This document shows positions 10,005 to 23,336 of a DNA stretch of 64,000 nucleotides, piece by piece. The DNA comes from Rhyzopertha dominica (taxonomy: Eukaryota; Arthropoda; Insecta; Coleoptera; Bostrichidae): NCBI GenBank assembly GCA_025024175.1, contig QCXZ01000001.1:37442942-37506941 (forward strand), read 5' to 3'. The notes beneath the pieces are model-generated. The model saw only the letters and a program-made list of their open reading frames with translations. It did not search any database and had not been told where the DNA came from. Positions within the stretch are counted from its first letter, which is position 1. Each line of letters begins with the position of its first letter. The translations under genes and the position numbers were made by a program.

Positions 10005-13000
10005 TTACTGACTTCGTATTTCTTAAAATGAACAGCGACCTCCATACTTAAACTCGAATAATGAACATTGAATATCTGGACTGGAAATAAAAATAGGAAT
10101 AGAACCTTCAGCTTGTCTATAAACACCGATTTTTTTATTTATTTTTGTTTTAATCTTATTTTATACGTGGCAGCAGCTAAATATGATATACAATCCCAGG
10201 ATAACAAAACTGCGTTGTAGCACAGCTTACGTTTCTTGCCGATTTCAACCATAAGTGCACTCTATAATTGCTGTTGCAGCTAATAAAATTTTATATGAAT
10301 TTATAAGAATATACTGGCAGTAAATGCCAAGTTTGTTATTCTAAATGGAACTGTACTGCCTTATTATTGCAATTTGCAATTTTAGTGTGACCGTATTTAA
10401 CAGAACATGTTCCTCAAATTTGAACAGCTGTTGAGATTTTTTTGTAAAGTCGTCGTAATATTAAAAAAACTAAAAAAAATTGAATGCGACTAAAATACGT
10501 GGCGCTCCAGCTATACAATATTGATAATACCTTTATTGTACAGGGCGCCATCGAAAACACACGCTTAACACGTTTTTTCGATTTAATAAAATAATTAATG
10601 AATAAATTTATTACTAACCGTGTTTTATCAATGATATTTAATTGTTTCTAACATAACAGTTTTATTGTTACCAACAAAATTTAATTTTTAAAATTTAAAA
10701 ATTGATGGAGTTAAAACAAAATTTTTGTATTAGGATGTAGTTCTCTTGAACTGATCATTAATTTATCTTGCATTTAGTTAACATTTTGCTTTGTGAAAAA
10801 TATTCTAATTTCGAATAAAATAAATATTTCAGTTTTGTTCTTGGTTTTAAAATAATGNGTTTTGCTCATTATATATTCGTATTTCAATTGTTGGCGTGTT
10901 TAATAAAATAAGAGTGATGTACAGTACAGCTTTTGTCATTGTGCATGCCATTGAATGTTTTACAACGGTGTGGTACAAATGTATGTTGGAGGCTTAGTAA
11001 GTAAATGTATAAAAACCAAGAATTAAAGACACGTTTAGTGCAATAATGATGACTAACCTACTCGTAGATTCGAAGATGTAACATAATTATAACGCAATGC
11101 AATACTTATACAGCATATATACAAGGAAAACTTTTAACAAACTTTTCAGATGCATATTTGTTGGATGCGTCTTCTGTATGTGCATCTGCTTTCTTCTTAA
11201 CAACTGGTACAGTACATTTTAATTTACATTTAAAATGTTATAATGAATAATATGACTCTGAGCAAGTATCATTCTGTATGGATTATTTATACCTTTACCT
11301 ATACTCACTATTATATACATACCTATGCAATGAGCAATGGAGAGCTATATGTTAGTTTATCAGAGTTTAGTTACATACTTATTTATGTGCAATGAAATCT
11401 TGTAGTTTGTTAAAAAATCTACATTTTTTTGTATTTTTTTTATAAATGCTAGATTATGTTACTATTCTTGCAATAAAGATTTTTCTACGATTATTCGTCA
11501 AATGTTTAAAATTCTCATAACAGTGTTTCAGAATAAATAAATTATTCTCAAATATTGAAGCAAATAAATAAGTATATAAGTGAAAAAAGACATTATTAAA
11601 ATATCAAATATGATCTTCTTATAAGAATAAAATGACATTTAAAAAATATTTTTGTTTTCTCAGGAAAATATTTACTTTAGTCAAAATAAATTTATTTGAA
11701 CTTTTAAAAAAGTGCAAGAGAATGTACAACAAGAAACAATAAAAAGTGCAACAAAATTTATTATTTGAAATAAATAAAAGTTCAGTTTATTCAGAACATA
11801 ACTATTAATTGCGCAATTTTTTTAACATGTTACATGTAAAATAAATCAAGAAATGATCAATCTTAATGTAAATAATTTTTTTTGCGTATAATAATACTTT
11901 ATTTAATACAAATAATTTTTATTGGCCTCAAATGAATCATTTTGTGTTTATATTTTCAAATTTTCTACAAAAAATTAAGTATGGCTGGAAATTTTTGATT
12001 TATTGAATTCTTATACGAATAACTCGTCACATTTCTTATTTCCATAAAGATTTTAAATATAATGGTTAGGAAATGCAAGTGCACAAATTGAAGAAAAATC
12101 GGTATCTATATATTCTTTGCCTATTTGATACATTAAAATAATATGATAATTTAAATATAACTAACAAAATAAAAAATATGGCATAATATCTAATAGGCTT
12201 AGAGCTGTGATATACTGTATTCCTATAGAGTTTTCATTTCTAAACACTTTGCCTAAAAAAAGCGTTTATCTGTGTAAAATTTTTGTAAAAAATTTTTAAA
12301 TTCTATATTGCCTACGTATACTTATTCGAACTTATTGTTTCTGTTACGGATATGACAAAATGTTAATTTAAATAAATGTTCAGAAAGAAAAACTGAACAA
12401 ATACTTAGATATTGTATCAGATTTCTTACCATTTGTTTAATATAAAGGTTATTATATTTATTGTATCTAACAGGCAACTGAAATTATACCGGTTTCGCTA
12501 AAATTTTTACACCTGAATTAAAATTCATACCAAACTTCATAAAAATAAGAAATATGACATTCTGTCAAAGTAAACGAACTTAATTTTGTTTTCACAGTTT
12601 TACTTTATGTACAATTTTTGTCGTATGTATCAGAAAACGCACTTTATAGGTACATATTATAGCTCTCAGTATGACCCAAACTGCCAACATACAACGTATT
12701 TACAACATACTTGCTTTTCGAAAATATTTTTTTAGATAAATTGTTTTCTAACCAAGCAGGGCTTATAGCTCCCATAAAAAATTAGCTCGAAAATTGTGTG
12801 TCAACCATATTTACCCATCAATGGCATTGCATTTATCTGGGGACAAACTAACACATTTCTTGTATTGCAAATATTGTGGTCCACCCTCCTCCCCTAGGTT
12901 CGATAATCGCATTGTTATAGGCTATTATTTAAAATGCTGATATCTAGGAAACTAATGAATTTAGGCATAACCTATGGTTTAAAAAAATGTTCAAAATTGA

Positions 13001-13980
13001 CAGGACGATCAAAATAAGTAATAATATATAGGGTGTTCCATTTGAAAAATATAATTTTAATTCTCCACAACTTTTTGGCAAACCTGTTTATATTCCAATT
13101 TATTACAGATATGCAGATTTTTAAAAGCTTTACAACTTTTATATAAAACATTTATTTGCTAACTCCTATATCTTTTTAAATAATCAACCGTTTTGGTAAT
13201 TTTCCTAACCCTGCAAATTATATACGGTAAAAGTATATATAAAGTAAAAGCTTATTGCTAATTTGAAGGTATCTGGTCTTTCCTTAAAATGTATGGTTGT
13301 ATGTTTATGTAGGTATATGTGTATTACTTCTAACTTCTAAATTTTCTGTTATTGCATAGTCCATTAGGTAATTAATAAATACCAATTACTTTAAAATATA
13401 CATGTAAGTGATTAGTTTTAAAATGTCTTTGTGTAAGCATGCAAAGCACGGTTGTATAAATACACGCATAGTTTAATGAATACGCCATTATATGTAATGC
13501 TTTTTGTAAATCTATATAATTATTTAGTTGATCTATTCTTGACAGTGTACCACTATTTACAGAAAAATTGAGAAATCGTTTAGGTTTCCATACTTTTACT
13601 GCTTAAAAAAACGTTGCAGTAAATGCCAAGTGACCATTGCAGCGTTACGGGTGTTTTGAGCTGGGTGCAATGTGCCTTTCACCATGTGACCACCTGGAAA
13701 CTTTAGATGTCAGTGTTTTTAATAGGATATTGCGTGTTTTTGTTTGTGCAAGCATCATCGACTTGCTTATTATTTCTGTCGAAAATCCGCGTAGCGCAAT
13801 TCGCAACAGCTGTCACCTGTCTAGAAATATTGCGGTTTCGTTTAAATGAAATGTCACATATCTAATTGTTTCACAAATAAAATTTAAAAATGTGAAATCT
13901 TGGGTTATAGGAATCATATCCAACATATTCACAACAACAATATTAGTTTATTTATACATGCAATATGCCAACAATATACT
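10005..13980. other. gene-free stretch
   Basis: Four kilobases of very AT-rich DNA with no credible open frame and no recognised element. One undetermined base at about 10858. Confidence 0.45.
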
Positions 13981-14124
13981 TCCATGATCTTTAATGTAAT
14001 AAAAGCACAGCGCGCTTTCGGTCACTCAGTGATCATCATGAGTGTTAAAAAGCAACTAGTGAACACTGATTCAGAGCTGGACAAACTACAAACTACAGTT
14101 ACGCTTGATGCCAAACGATTTTAA

Positions 14125-14715
14125 CTAACGCATAATCAAACTACTTTTACGAGAAAATTTTTAAACTACTAACTACCTTCTACTTAGTACCTAGTTGTAG
14201 TAATTAACTACCTCACGAATATAACAAAAATTGATGATCACTAATTATTCAGTGTATCGTATGGTGCCTAACGCCTCGGAAAATTTATATGAGTGGCAAA
14301 CGAAAAGCTTGAACTGCAGCCGTACGTAGTAAATATATCTTTTACCATTTTATAATCATTTAACATATCAATGTTGTATCAACGTTTGTTTTCTAAACGT
14401 TGTAGCAGTTCTTGTTCTAATTTTTGTTATAGTCATATGGCTATCTTTGTCAGTGTCAGGCACTCTTTGCATGTCTCAACAATATTAGTACTTGATATTA
14501 AATAAAAATAATCGAATTCCTTTGTATTCCAGTGGTTTAATTACTGATAGTTAAAATATTTTTGTAAACTACTGCTAGTTCAACTACTTGGATATAATGC
14601 AAATTATTAATGTCAGTTACTTTTTTCTAAGAATAGTTAAACTACAACTACTTTTTTTGTGAAAGTAGTTAAATAAGTAGTTTAATTACTGTTGTAGTTA
14701 ACTACTAACCAGTAA
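14125..14715. repeat. repeat field of GTAGTT/AACTAC words, probable DNA-transposon remnant
   Basis: Clusters of AACTAC and its complement GTAGTT occur at both ends: about 14125-14215, and about 14530-14715, where TAGTTAACTACTAACC occurs. The middle is unlike them. Dense inverted short motifs beneath the termini are typical of hAT-type ends. No transposase fragment was seen here, so the assignment is by architecture only. Confidence 0.4.
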
Positions 14716-14739
14716 AAAATTCGTCACTCATAATCGGTA

Positions 14740-17700
14740 CCAGTAATTGAAAGCCTGATACCATAGTACAGAGGACCTAAGTAAACAGTAAACACTTACT
14801 TATATTTCACCAGTTGACTAGAAGATCTGCTTCCAACATTTTTAGAGGAATTCAAATATTTCTGTTGTTTTCTTTGCAGTATTTACTCAAGATTGCGGCC
14901 GTATTAGAATAAGTTATAGACACAGATATTTAAGCATAACTATGTTTTACATGTACAACTTTTAGTGTTTCCCAAAGAAGCGCAACGTGAGACAAAATAT
15001 CCCTTTCCATTTTTGGAAAAAAATCCGCCTTTAGAGTATCACTTTTGAAAAGTTAAATATTTTTCTACATGTCACCTGGTATTTTTTAAATGTAGAACCG
15101 CATTTTCCTGACTATATTATATTTTACCAAGTAAGTATCTAAATTGAAGATAATGAACACCATAAACTATGTCGACGATTACGCCTATAAAAGATCACGT
15201 AAAAATAGCAATTTTTGTTTTAATTATACACTTTTATTTTACCTAATAAACGGATACATTACCAGTGAATGATTAAATTAGGTATGTTGGAGGTAGTGGG
15301 GTCACAAATAAAAGCATTAAATCCGACACTGGTAATAACACTAGCTCATAACATCTTATAATACATACCTACATCTCAAAAAAATAAAATGTGTATTGCG
15401 TTTTTGTTAATGTCATAGACAGCATTTTTAAATAGCAACAACCAATTTTAATTGCATAAATTGGTGTGTATTGCTATACCTATGTATCTGCCCCTCTAAC
15501 TACATACGCGGTCAAAATTAAAGAAATGACATATACCTAGCAATTTGCTTGTTATTTGCCGTGTGTAAAAGGCGTCGTGTAAAATTATTAAAAATTAAAA
15601 ATTAAGGTATCAAATGTACCTACTACCACAGCAATTATACCGTAAACAATCAGATGGGTGCTGAGGTTAAAACACTATACTTAATATGTTTCAGAGAGAT
15701 GAAAGACTATTAACTGAGAATTAAAAAATATGATCTAAACCATGACATTATATGCCAAAATTCTATTTTTTAAAGTTAAAGTTCTCTCTCGCGCTTAAAA
15801 TGTTGTTTCAGTCACTTTTTTACTTTACATTATTCTACCTACTATTTATATATTTTTCAAATATAAACATTTATTGACAAATTCAAGATATCCCAAAAAT
15901 ATTCTTCTAAAAATAGGTATATATGCGCTTTTCAGAAAATAACATGTATATTAAAGTTACGGGTTGTCACTGCACTTGACGTTTTAAAATTAACTCGGTC
16001 AGAAGTGGATTGCGCTTATAGATTTGCTTCACAATGGTTGGACCGTTTATCTATTATATGAAAAAGAAACGCACTAGATACCTAGTGAGAAAGTATAATA
16101 GAACTTTTCGCAATTTAAGGATGAAGTATTTTATTTCTGATGAAACATATATTAAATTATAGCACTAGATAAATGTTACTCTTTTATGTTGTGATCTACT
16201 TAATTTTTATGAATCCTATCAATTATTTAAAGTGACTAAGCTGTTTTACTTGAAAACGTAGTTGAACTCACCAAAGAAGAAAAACAAGCTAAACTTTATT
16301 ACCTTTTGCATTATTCGCTGCAAAAACATTCATGTTTAACTGCGTACTTTTTAGTTTACATAAGTGCATTGTGTTAACAATAATTGTCGCTTGCCCAATG
16401 CAGGCAACACAGATGTTAATTATCCGAAATTGGATTAATTACAGAATGACCGAGGTTGAACTATGGTGAATGTTACGTTTCGTAGCCGACTCGCCGTCAT
16501 CATGAGAATTAGCGATTCACAAACACCTTCCTTTCCAAACAAAGAGCCAACATCCCAATTTCAGTCGACGTTGTCTTCCTATGTCCTTGTAGTTCAATGC
16601 TAATCTCAGTAAGCCAACAGTACTTGGGCAATACGAACCATTAGCGGTTCTGGCTTGTTTATGAAACAATCCAACAATGCAGCTTTCATTCTGGAAAAAC
16701 CCGTTTAGCTTAAAACAAAATGCTTTGCGAACATATCTTGCTTATGATGCGTGAAGTAGAAGAGAACGGTTTATATGCAGGATGTAACGGTCATTTAATT
16801 TCGTAATGTTCTATTTTTTCTAAACTCTTCTATTAACAGTTTTTTAGGTGATTAAGTTTCACTAACGATGCATTTTTCCAAATATATTTTTGTTGTCATT
16901 TTGCTTACATTGGAACGTAATGCTAAAACGCTAATTCGGAGGTTTAATTCAAAATAAGTTTATCCGATTGCTGCATCCCGTACTGCATCGAAAATATCTT
17001 CACCTTGGTTTCTTGCGCCTGAATGTGGCCTTCTTTTACCTGTGAGGTATCAGTACACTAGTTGAACTGAGGGCCTGAGTGAACGCTGAAAAGCGGGGAC
17101 GTAGTAAAATAAATTTCGGTAAAATTCCAACTGCATAAAGCAGGATTTAATATTTTACTACAAATTGTTGTCGTCGACATTTTGGTATTTGATTTCGTGG
17201 GTGAGATTTAGTAATATTTCGAGACCCTTAGTCTTCGTCGCTGGATTCGCCCAATTCACTACAGCAGCCATATTTCCTGACTTAACAATCTTCAGTTTAA
17301 TAAATCCGAGTGTGAAAAGCCCACCTCCATATAGGGTAAGTGTCGAACGTAGGAATTTCTTTATATCTAACTATCCATTCGTTAAGCTTTTTTTTCTACT
17401 TACCTGGCAAAGAAAATCAAAGAGAAAACAGAGCAAGGTCAACTGGACTTACGCAACGCCCTGTGGAAAATTCAGTGTTTTCCGGGATTGGTCTGGTTGA
17501 GTATCCAATCTGAGACGAAGCAGCGACGATAGATCTGAGTCTGGCTCGGCTTACGTAACCATCCAGTGTACATTGAGCTCTGCCCTGAAGGATGTGGTAT
17601 CTGTCTCTATCTTGGACCTAAGCTGAGTACAAAATTTTCGTTGTGTCGTCTTACTTACCTCACATGGTTTATTTGAAGTGATCGCTAAGACTTTTGTGTG

Positions 17701-20290
17701 TATTGCTATTTTGTATTGACTGCCATAGTGGAGATCACGCCGAATCGAGAATTCATTTCGTGTTTTGTAGCATTGCGTACTTACATTTTAAGATAATACG
17801 TACCTTTCAGTTACCGGTCAAGTTATTTGTAAAAGAATCGATTGATTCATTACTTACCTGATTATTTTGTATTTTCTCATTATCCCTTGTAACGTAGTTT
17901 TTTTTTGTATAGTTTATATTGCATTTGATATATATATTTGTGGCTTTTGTACTAATTGATAACACTTTAACTTTATTTCGAAGCCTTGTGCTATTGGTTT
18001 TCCAACGATTGTAAATATGAATGCGCACTCATATGTTTGGAAATTGCAGTAAACACTAGGATTCACTTGATTTAGTACATCCGGCTTTATATCTAATAAA
18101 TTTAAGTTCAAAAAGTTCATTAAAATTTAATTTCAATCAAGGTGTGTCACTAATTTTACTTCGGTAATAAACGCTTAGTAATAGTTTTTTTGTTATTTCC
18201 GCAAACCTACTGTCACTGTTATTTTGGTAATTTTTTGTCAGTGATTTATCGGATAACTTTGTTGGGCTTAAAATTATCTGGCGCCTTGGCTCTCTTTTTA
18301 ATTTTGAAATTAGCTGTGAAGTTTGAACCCAGCCCACTCCTACAGCTAGTTGTGGTATTTGCCCATTGCGTGAGCGGTATACACCTGTATAATTCTTTTG
18401 CAGTTCAATAATCATTTTTGTTTCCTTTTCTGTTTTTATAAAATTACGTTTTTGTAATACGTGATAAGGATTTATCCTATCCAGAAATCAACATCCAGTA
18501 ATATACCAAAATATGCCTGCCATTAGGCAATATGAATAGCTTTAACAGGCGTCGATTAAGAATTTAAACAAACGCGAGATTGGTTGATTCGTAATTAAAA
18601 ATTAACAATAAAACTTCTAAATTGCTTCATATTTTTGTAGGAAGGATCCAATAAAATTCTACTATGGCAGGATCCTAAAAGTTTAAATTTTAGGGCCGTG
18701 CCAGCATAAACTGCAAAATGAACAATATTAACAAGTAGCAACAATGCTTAATAAAATTTTCAAATTTTTAATTTAAATCAAAATGTGAGCCACAAGCTAG
18801 TTCTTCTAATTCTCGTGCCTTGAACGTAGTCTAGTTTACAACAAGGGTTTAAGAAATTGAAGTTTTTAAAAATTTTATAAAATATGTTTCTAATTGTATT
18901 TAGTTAATTTAATGTTCGTGAAGTAGTCCCTGACATCAGTAATCCTAAAATCCAAATTAATCACTTACAAAACTCCAGACTTAACTTATAAGTATGGTTT
19001 CAAGAGACAAATATTAACACATCGTTTTTAAGTAATAATAACTATATTTTTAATTACCTTTTTTCACATGTGTTAGATGTTTCCACATCTTGTAACACTA
19101 GTCAGTCTTGCATATAAATAAACCACATTATTATTTGCGTGAGTATTAAAGAAATTAAAAGGAGTAAGCTGTGGACACCAATCATTTAAGATCAGATATT
19201 TCAAAAACAAATAATGACTGTAGGGTACCTTAGTACTTTTTTTGTTTAATTCGACGCCCTTAATCAAATGTGCTATAAAAATGGGGTTGCCCTATTTAAA
19301 ATAATAAACTTGTAGTAGATATCTCGGTCAGTTGATTGTTTTTTTTTGTAAACACCACAAAATTCTTAAAAATTCATGAAACTTTCCCATTTAAACTACA
19401 CTAGTCTACAACGCCAAATAAAAAAGGTAGGTATTGCAGACTGTTACATAATAGTGTACAGGATGTTCCATTTTCGTTGTAATTGTTGACTTTGCTATGA
19501 TTGAAATAACCTACCGTTTCCATTAAGAAAATATATATTTTGTTAGTGTTATTTTCAATAATTCTGGTATCATTCCAGTTTTTCTCTAAAATTGATAAAA
19601 ACAATGTGACGTTAAGAAATGCATAGGTTCTTATTATCACACAAACAATGATTTTAATTTGTTACATTGAATTATTGACAAAAGAACTGCGTGAGCGCCT
19701 ATAAAAGTTGTATGTAAACGGCACATATTCCTTTTAATTGATTAAACTTTATATTTAAGAATATATATTGTTCATTCCCTTGTTATACAGCATCGTTGAG
19801 GTAAAAACAAAATTTTAAAATTACTAAAAATAAACGAAATAATACAATTATTGAAAATAAACTTAATATTTTCTTAATCAGAAAAAAATAGGTCCTTTCA
19901 ACCGTAGCAAAGCCAACAACAGAAACCTTCTATTTAAAAAAAAAGAAGTCAAGTTTATATTATATCTCAAAAATATTGACTCTAAAAACAATGAGTACAG
20001 TAGCTTTAAAACAAAAATATCTGTCGAAAATGCCTTTGTTTTTATTTGTATCTATATCTATGCATTACCAAGCAAGATATAATCCAGGATTGAAGAAATT
20101 TAATATTTACCGAATACCCTACAATTATAACGAAAATGGAGCACCCTGTAGCCCTGTATCTTGTATATACGAATGCAACAGAAAGCAATTACAAGGTAAG
20201 ACTTTATTAATCGAAACGTTTGTACTCTTATATACATAAAACAACAGGCAAAACATAAGAAAATGTAAAAACAAATGCAAAGGGCTAATA
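14740..20290. other. gene-poor stretch
   Basis: No recognised gene or element. Frames of 111 codons at 17165-17500 (plus) and 92 codons at 18137-18415 (minus) show no domain that I can name. The 17.1-17.7 kb part is less AT-rich than its surroundings, and a good splice-donor word (AGG/GTAAGT) occurs near 17336. An unrecognised exon or old element is possible there, but I cannot support one. Confidence 0.4.
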
Positions 20291-20295
20291 CTGAA

Positions 20296-20999
20296 CACGT
20301 TGGCTGCGAACGGCTCTTATAAGAGCCAAAGTTATACTTACGCATGTGTGGCCGTCTCTTATAAGAGCCATATTATGCTCCATTAATTTCTATGGTAACA
20401 TATTCAGTGCAACAGGTAGTGAGGTTGATACATGGGTCAGCAATGCAAGTAAATCTTGCTTTGTGATAAGGCAGTGCCAGTTCTCTTTTTTTTTCATACA
20501 AATGGCCGACATGGCGGACAATACCATAGGGCCTTCTCGTTCCAAATTTCAAAAAGAGAACCTTTTGCTGAAGAACAATTTTATTTTCTTACTTTGTTAT
20601 AAAATGGATTTTGATTTTGATTTTTTTATTTTTATGAGAATGTGTTTGGTCTTGTTTTATAAGTACCAAATGACTATATATTAATTTGTGCGTTATAAAA
20701 ATATTTTTATTTTTGTCACCATTTGATTTTTTAGCTGTTTATCTTCTAAAAGACATGCTTATTTGCACCGTTCGTGTTTTAGTCTAGACTCTTATAAGAG
20801 CCAGCAGCATTCAGTTCGCATATTTAATCTCCAGCGCTGACGTCTCTTATAAGTCTAAAAAAGAGTGTAATATAACAAAAAAAAAACTGTTTTTTTAACT
20901 CTATTTGATCATGTTTTAATAAAATAATCAAGACGATTTTGTAATAAAAATGTTAACAAGGGTGAAGTTTCTGGCTTCAACGCTGCAGCAGCCAACGTG
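20296..20999. mobile_element. piggyBac-like MITE
   Basis: The left end CACGTTGGCTGC (20296-20307) is matched by the inverted right end GCAGCCAACGTG (20988-20999). TTAA follows the right end (21000-21003); the equivalent left tetramer is TGAA, one base off TTAA. TTAA duplication and a terminus of this kind point to piggyBac. The palindrome CTCTTATAAGAG or a close variant occurs four times, twice near each end (about 20313, 20355, 20789, 20844). A 112-codon frame inside (20346-20684) has no transposase features. Confidence 0.6.
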
Positions 21000-21003
21000 T
21001 TAA

Positions 21004-21440
21004 TAAAATCCTGTAAGTATATAGTTTTCTGTGCTGGGGCGATGCTGTAAGCCTCTAACCCCACTTTGCAACGATCCCCTTTTTCTTCTGGAAGAAAAAC
21101 CGTCGCTAGCTCACTATGATCACCAGCCCTGGAATACTGAAAACAAAAAGGTTTTAAAAAAAATGAACGGATGGCGGTGATCAGCTGCGTTATCTCCAGT
21201 GTTAGTTTTACCAGACCCGCTTTGACCCGTTAAAAAATTTAATACCCTAATTTAATACCCACACTATTTTCAATTGTAAGTAAATAAAAGAACGACTATA
21301 AGATAATAAAATTAAATAGCAAATTTTTCACGTTATGAAATAAAACTAAATATAATTACTTTAAATACAAATTTAAATAAATGAGATACATATTATACAG
21401 GCAAATATCGTAATAATATATGTAATTTGAAAAGAAGTCA
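21004..21440. other. intergenic stretch
   Basis: No gene seen. AT-rich apart from a short less AT-rich patch at about 21030-21200. Confidence 0.4.
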
Positions 21441-21618
21441 CGAAAACACACCACTTTAACAAACTTAAAGTTTTATTGAGCGAAAACTAATCAGGCAATA
21501 CAAAACATATTAGCGTGCTTGACAGTTCTTTTTGGATTACAAAAACGCAGTACTACCAACATATTTTAGTCAAGAGCGCTGTTGCCAGCCGGACAAAAAT
21601 AACTATGGATCTTCAACA
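21440..21618 (-). repeat. probable copia 3' LTR
   Basis: On the minus strand, 24 bases after the pol stop, a purine run AAGGGAAAG is followed directly by TGTTGAAG (start at 21618). This is the usual polypurine-tract/LTR junction. A CAATAAA polyadenylation signal lies at about 21472-21478. The far end of the LTR is not defined and no second copy lies in the window. Confidence 0.45.
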
Positions 21619-21641
21619 CTTTCCCTTATTTGAAGTCAAGG

Positions 21642-22966
21642 CTACTGAAGTCCTAACTTCTCTCGAAGAGCTTGAATTCTGATGCGGGGTACTGGCTTTG
21701 TTAAAATGTCCGCCAACTGATGTTCAGTTCCGAAATAGGCCACGTTCAACATTCCCTTTCTGATCCGATCTCGGATGAACAAATACTTCCTCTGTATATG
21801 TTTTGGTTCTGAAGTTAAACTCGGGATTTTCAGAAAGTTTTCGGGCTGACTCGTTATCAATATTGAGTACAGGAACTGTAGACAACCCAATAAGTTCCTT
21901 GAACAGTCGTGTAATCCAAATCGTTTCTTTTGAACCGAGATTTGCAGCTACTATTTCCGCTTCACACGTTGAATCAACAACCAACTCCTGTCGACGACTT
22001 AGCCATGTAATTGCTGCTCCAGCGAATTTCACAATTACTCCGCTAGTTGAGCGCATCGTGTTGGGACAGCCAGCAAAGTCAGCATCACTGTAGCACTCAA
22101 GTTGACGAATCTTTGGCTCACACTTGTATACCAATCTCAAGTCTATAGTACCGGCCAGATAGCGAATGACTCGTTTTGCTCGTACAATATCCTCTTCTGT
22201 TGGATTTTCCAGATGTCGAGATAAAACGCCAACACTGAATGCAATGTCATAGCGGGTTCCTCGAGCAACATAAAGCAGCGCTCCTACAGCTGAGCGATAT
22301 GGAAAATCACAAGCTTTCCGTGATCCTTGCGCGCTCAGTTTCTCCATTGGCGTAGAAACTGGATTGCATCCTTCCATATTGAATCGAAAGAGAATTTTCT
22401 TAATGAACGCCGTTTGGCCGACCATTATGTCACCATTCTGTCGATTTATTTCGAGTCCCAGAAAGTAGGACGTTTCTTTCACAACGATATCAAATTGTGA
22501 ACGTATTTGCTTGACGAATAAGTCCATTTCAGACTTACTGTTGACTGCAACTAATCCATCATCAACATCCAGCACAACGATGATTTTTCCAGATCGAGTG
22601 TGGCAAACGTACATGCAGGGATCTTCTTGACTCTAACTAATCATGAAATCATCAAACCGCTTAGATCGAGCAGCGAGGAGCCTGCTTGAGTCCATACAAA
22701 CTTCGTTTCAGGCGACAAACTCGATTTGTACCATCTTCATAACCTTCAGGCTGCTTCATGAAGATTTCTTCCAAAACATCATCGAATAGGAACGCTGTTG
22801 AGACATCAAATTGGCACGACGTCATCTTTTCCGCAGCTGCGATGGATAACACAGATCTGACGACTTCTAATCGTGCAACCGGACTAAAGGTTTCAGTATA
22901 ATCTAAGCCAGGTCGTTGAGCACATCCCTTGATGACCAATCTCGCGCGACATTTGTTATTTGTCAA
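21642..22966 (-). pseudogene. Ty1/copia pol, RT and RNase H part
   Basis: From 22966 down, RT begins with CRARLVIKGCAQRPGLDYTE, FSPVARLEVVRSVL, QFDVSTAFL and LKRSLYGLKQAPR. After a frame break near 22640, IVVLDVDDGLVAV is the altered form of the copia RT active site (normally VxxYVDD). SYFLGLEINRQNGDI and the PYRSAVGALLYVARGTRYDI block follow. RNase H follows with YSDADFAG, STSGVIVKF and TCEAEIVAA. A second frameshift near 21790 separates the last part, which ends HQLADILTKPVPR. Gag, protease and integrase are absent, so this is a 5'-truncated element. The element would have copied its RNA inside cytoplasmic particles. The frame breaks and the changed YVDD make it inactive. Confidence 0.9.
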
Positions 22967-23336
22967 TACCCGTGATTGGCAACTTACCTCGTCGATGCGA
23001 TCGATCGATTAGTTCATCTTCCGCATGGTGGCGCATACTAGCTTGGCGCGTAATTTCAATTTAAACCTAGCGTAGTACCTTTCCTCTCGCCGGCCTTGAA
23101 AGTAAGGCAGTTTAACTTTCAAAGAAGGAACTTTACATGTGCAATAAACAAATACATTCAACATGCCAGAGACTGGTGTTCAGTACAACCAAAGTTAAAC
23201 ATACATTATAGTTTGCATAAGAATAGGTAATACATTATTTGAAACGAATAGGTACTGATTTTTTTTATGGCAACAGATTTAACTATGCGCATTAATCGAT
23301 TGGCAAAATGCTAACTTTCACGAAGGAGCGCTTCAC

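Noticed and set aside
13998..14046. Functional hammerhead ribozyme on the minus strand
   Set aside because: C3 is replaced by A, stem II does not close next to GAAA, and the nucleotide at the cleavage site would be G.
17165..17500. Membrane-receptor-like exon (hydrophobic 111-codon frame)
   Set aside because: No receptor motif, no partner exons and no matching splice acceptor could be supported.
17400..17500. MBD-like stretch WTYATPCGKFSVF
   Set aside because: Only a few residues agree with methyl-CpG-binding domains and the frame stops at once.
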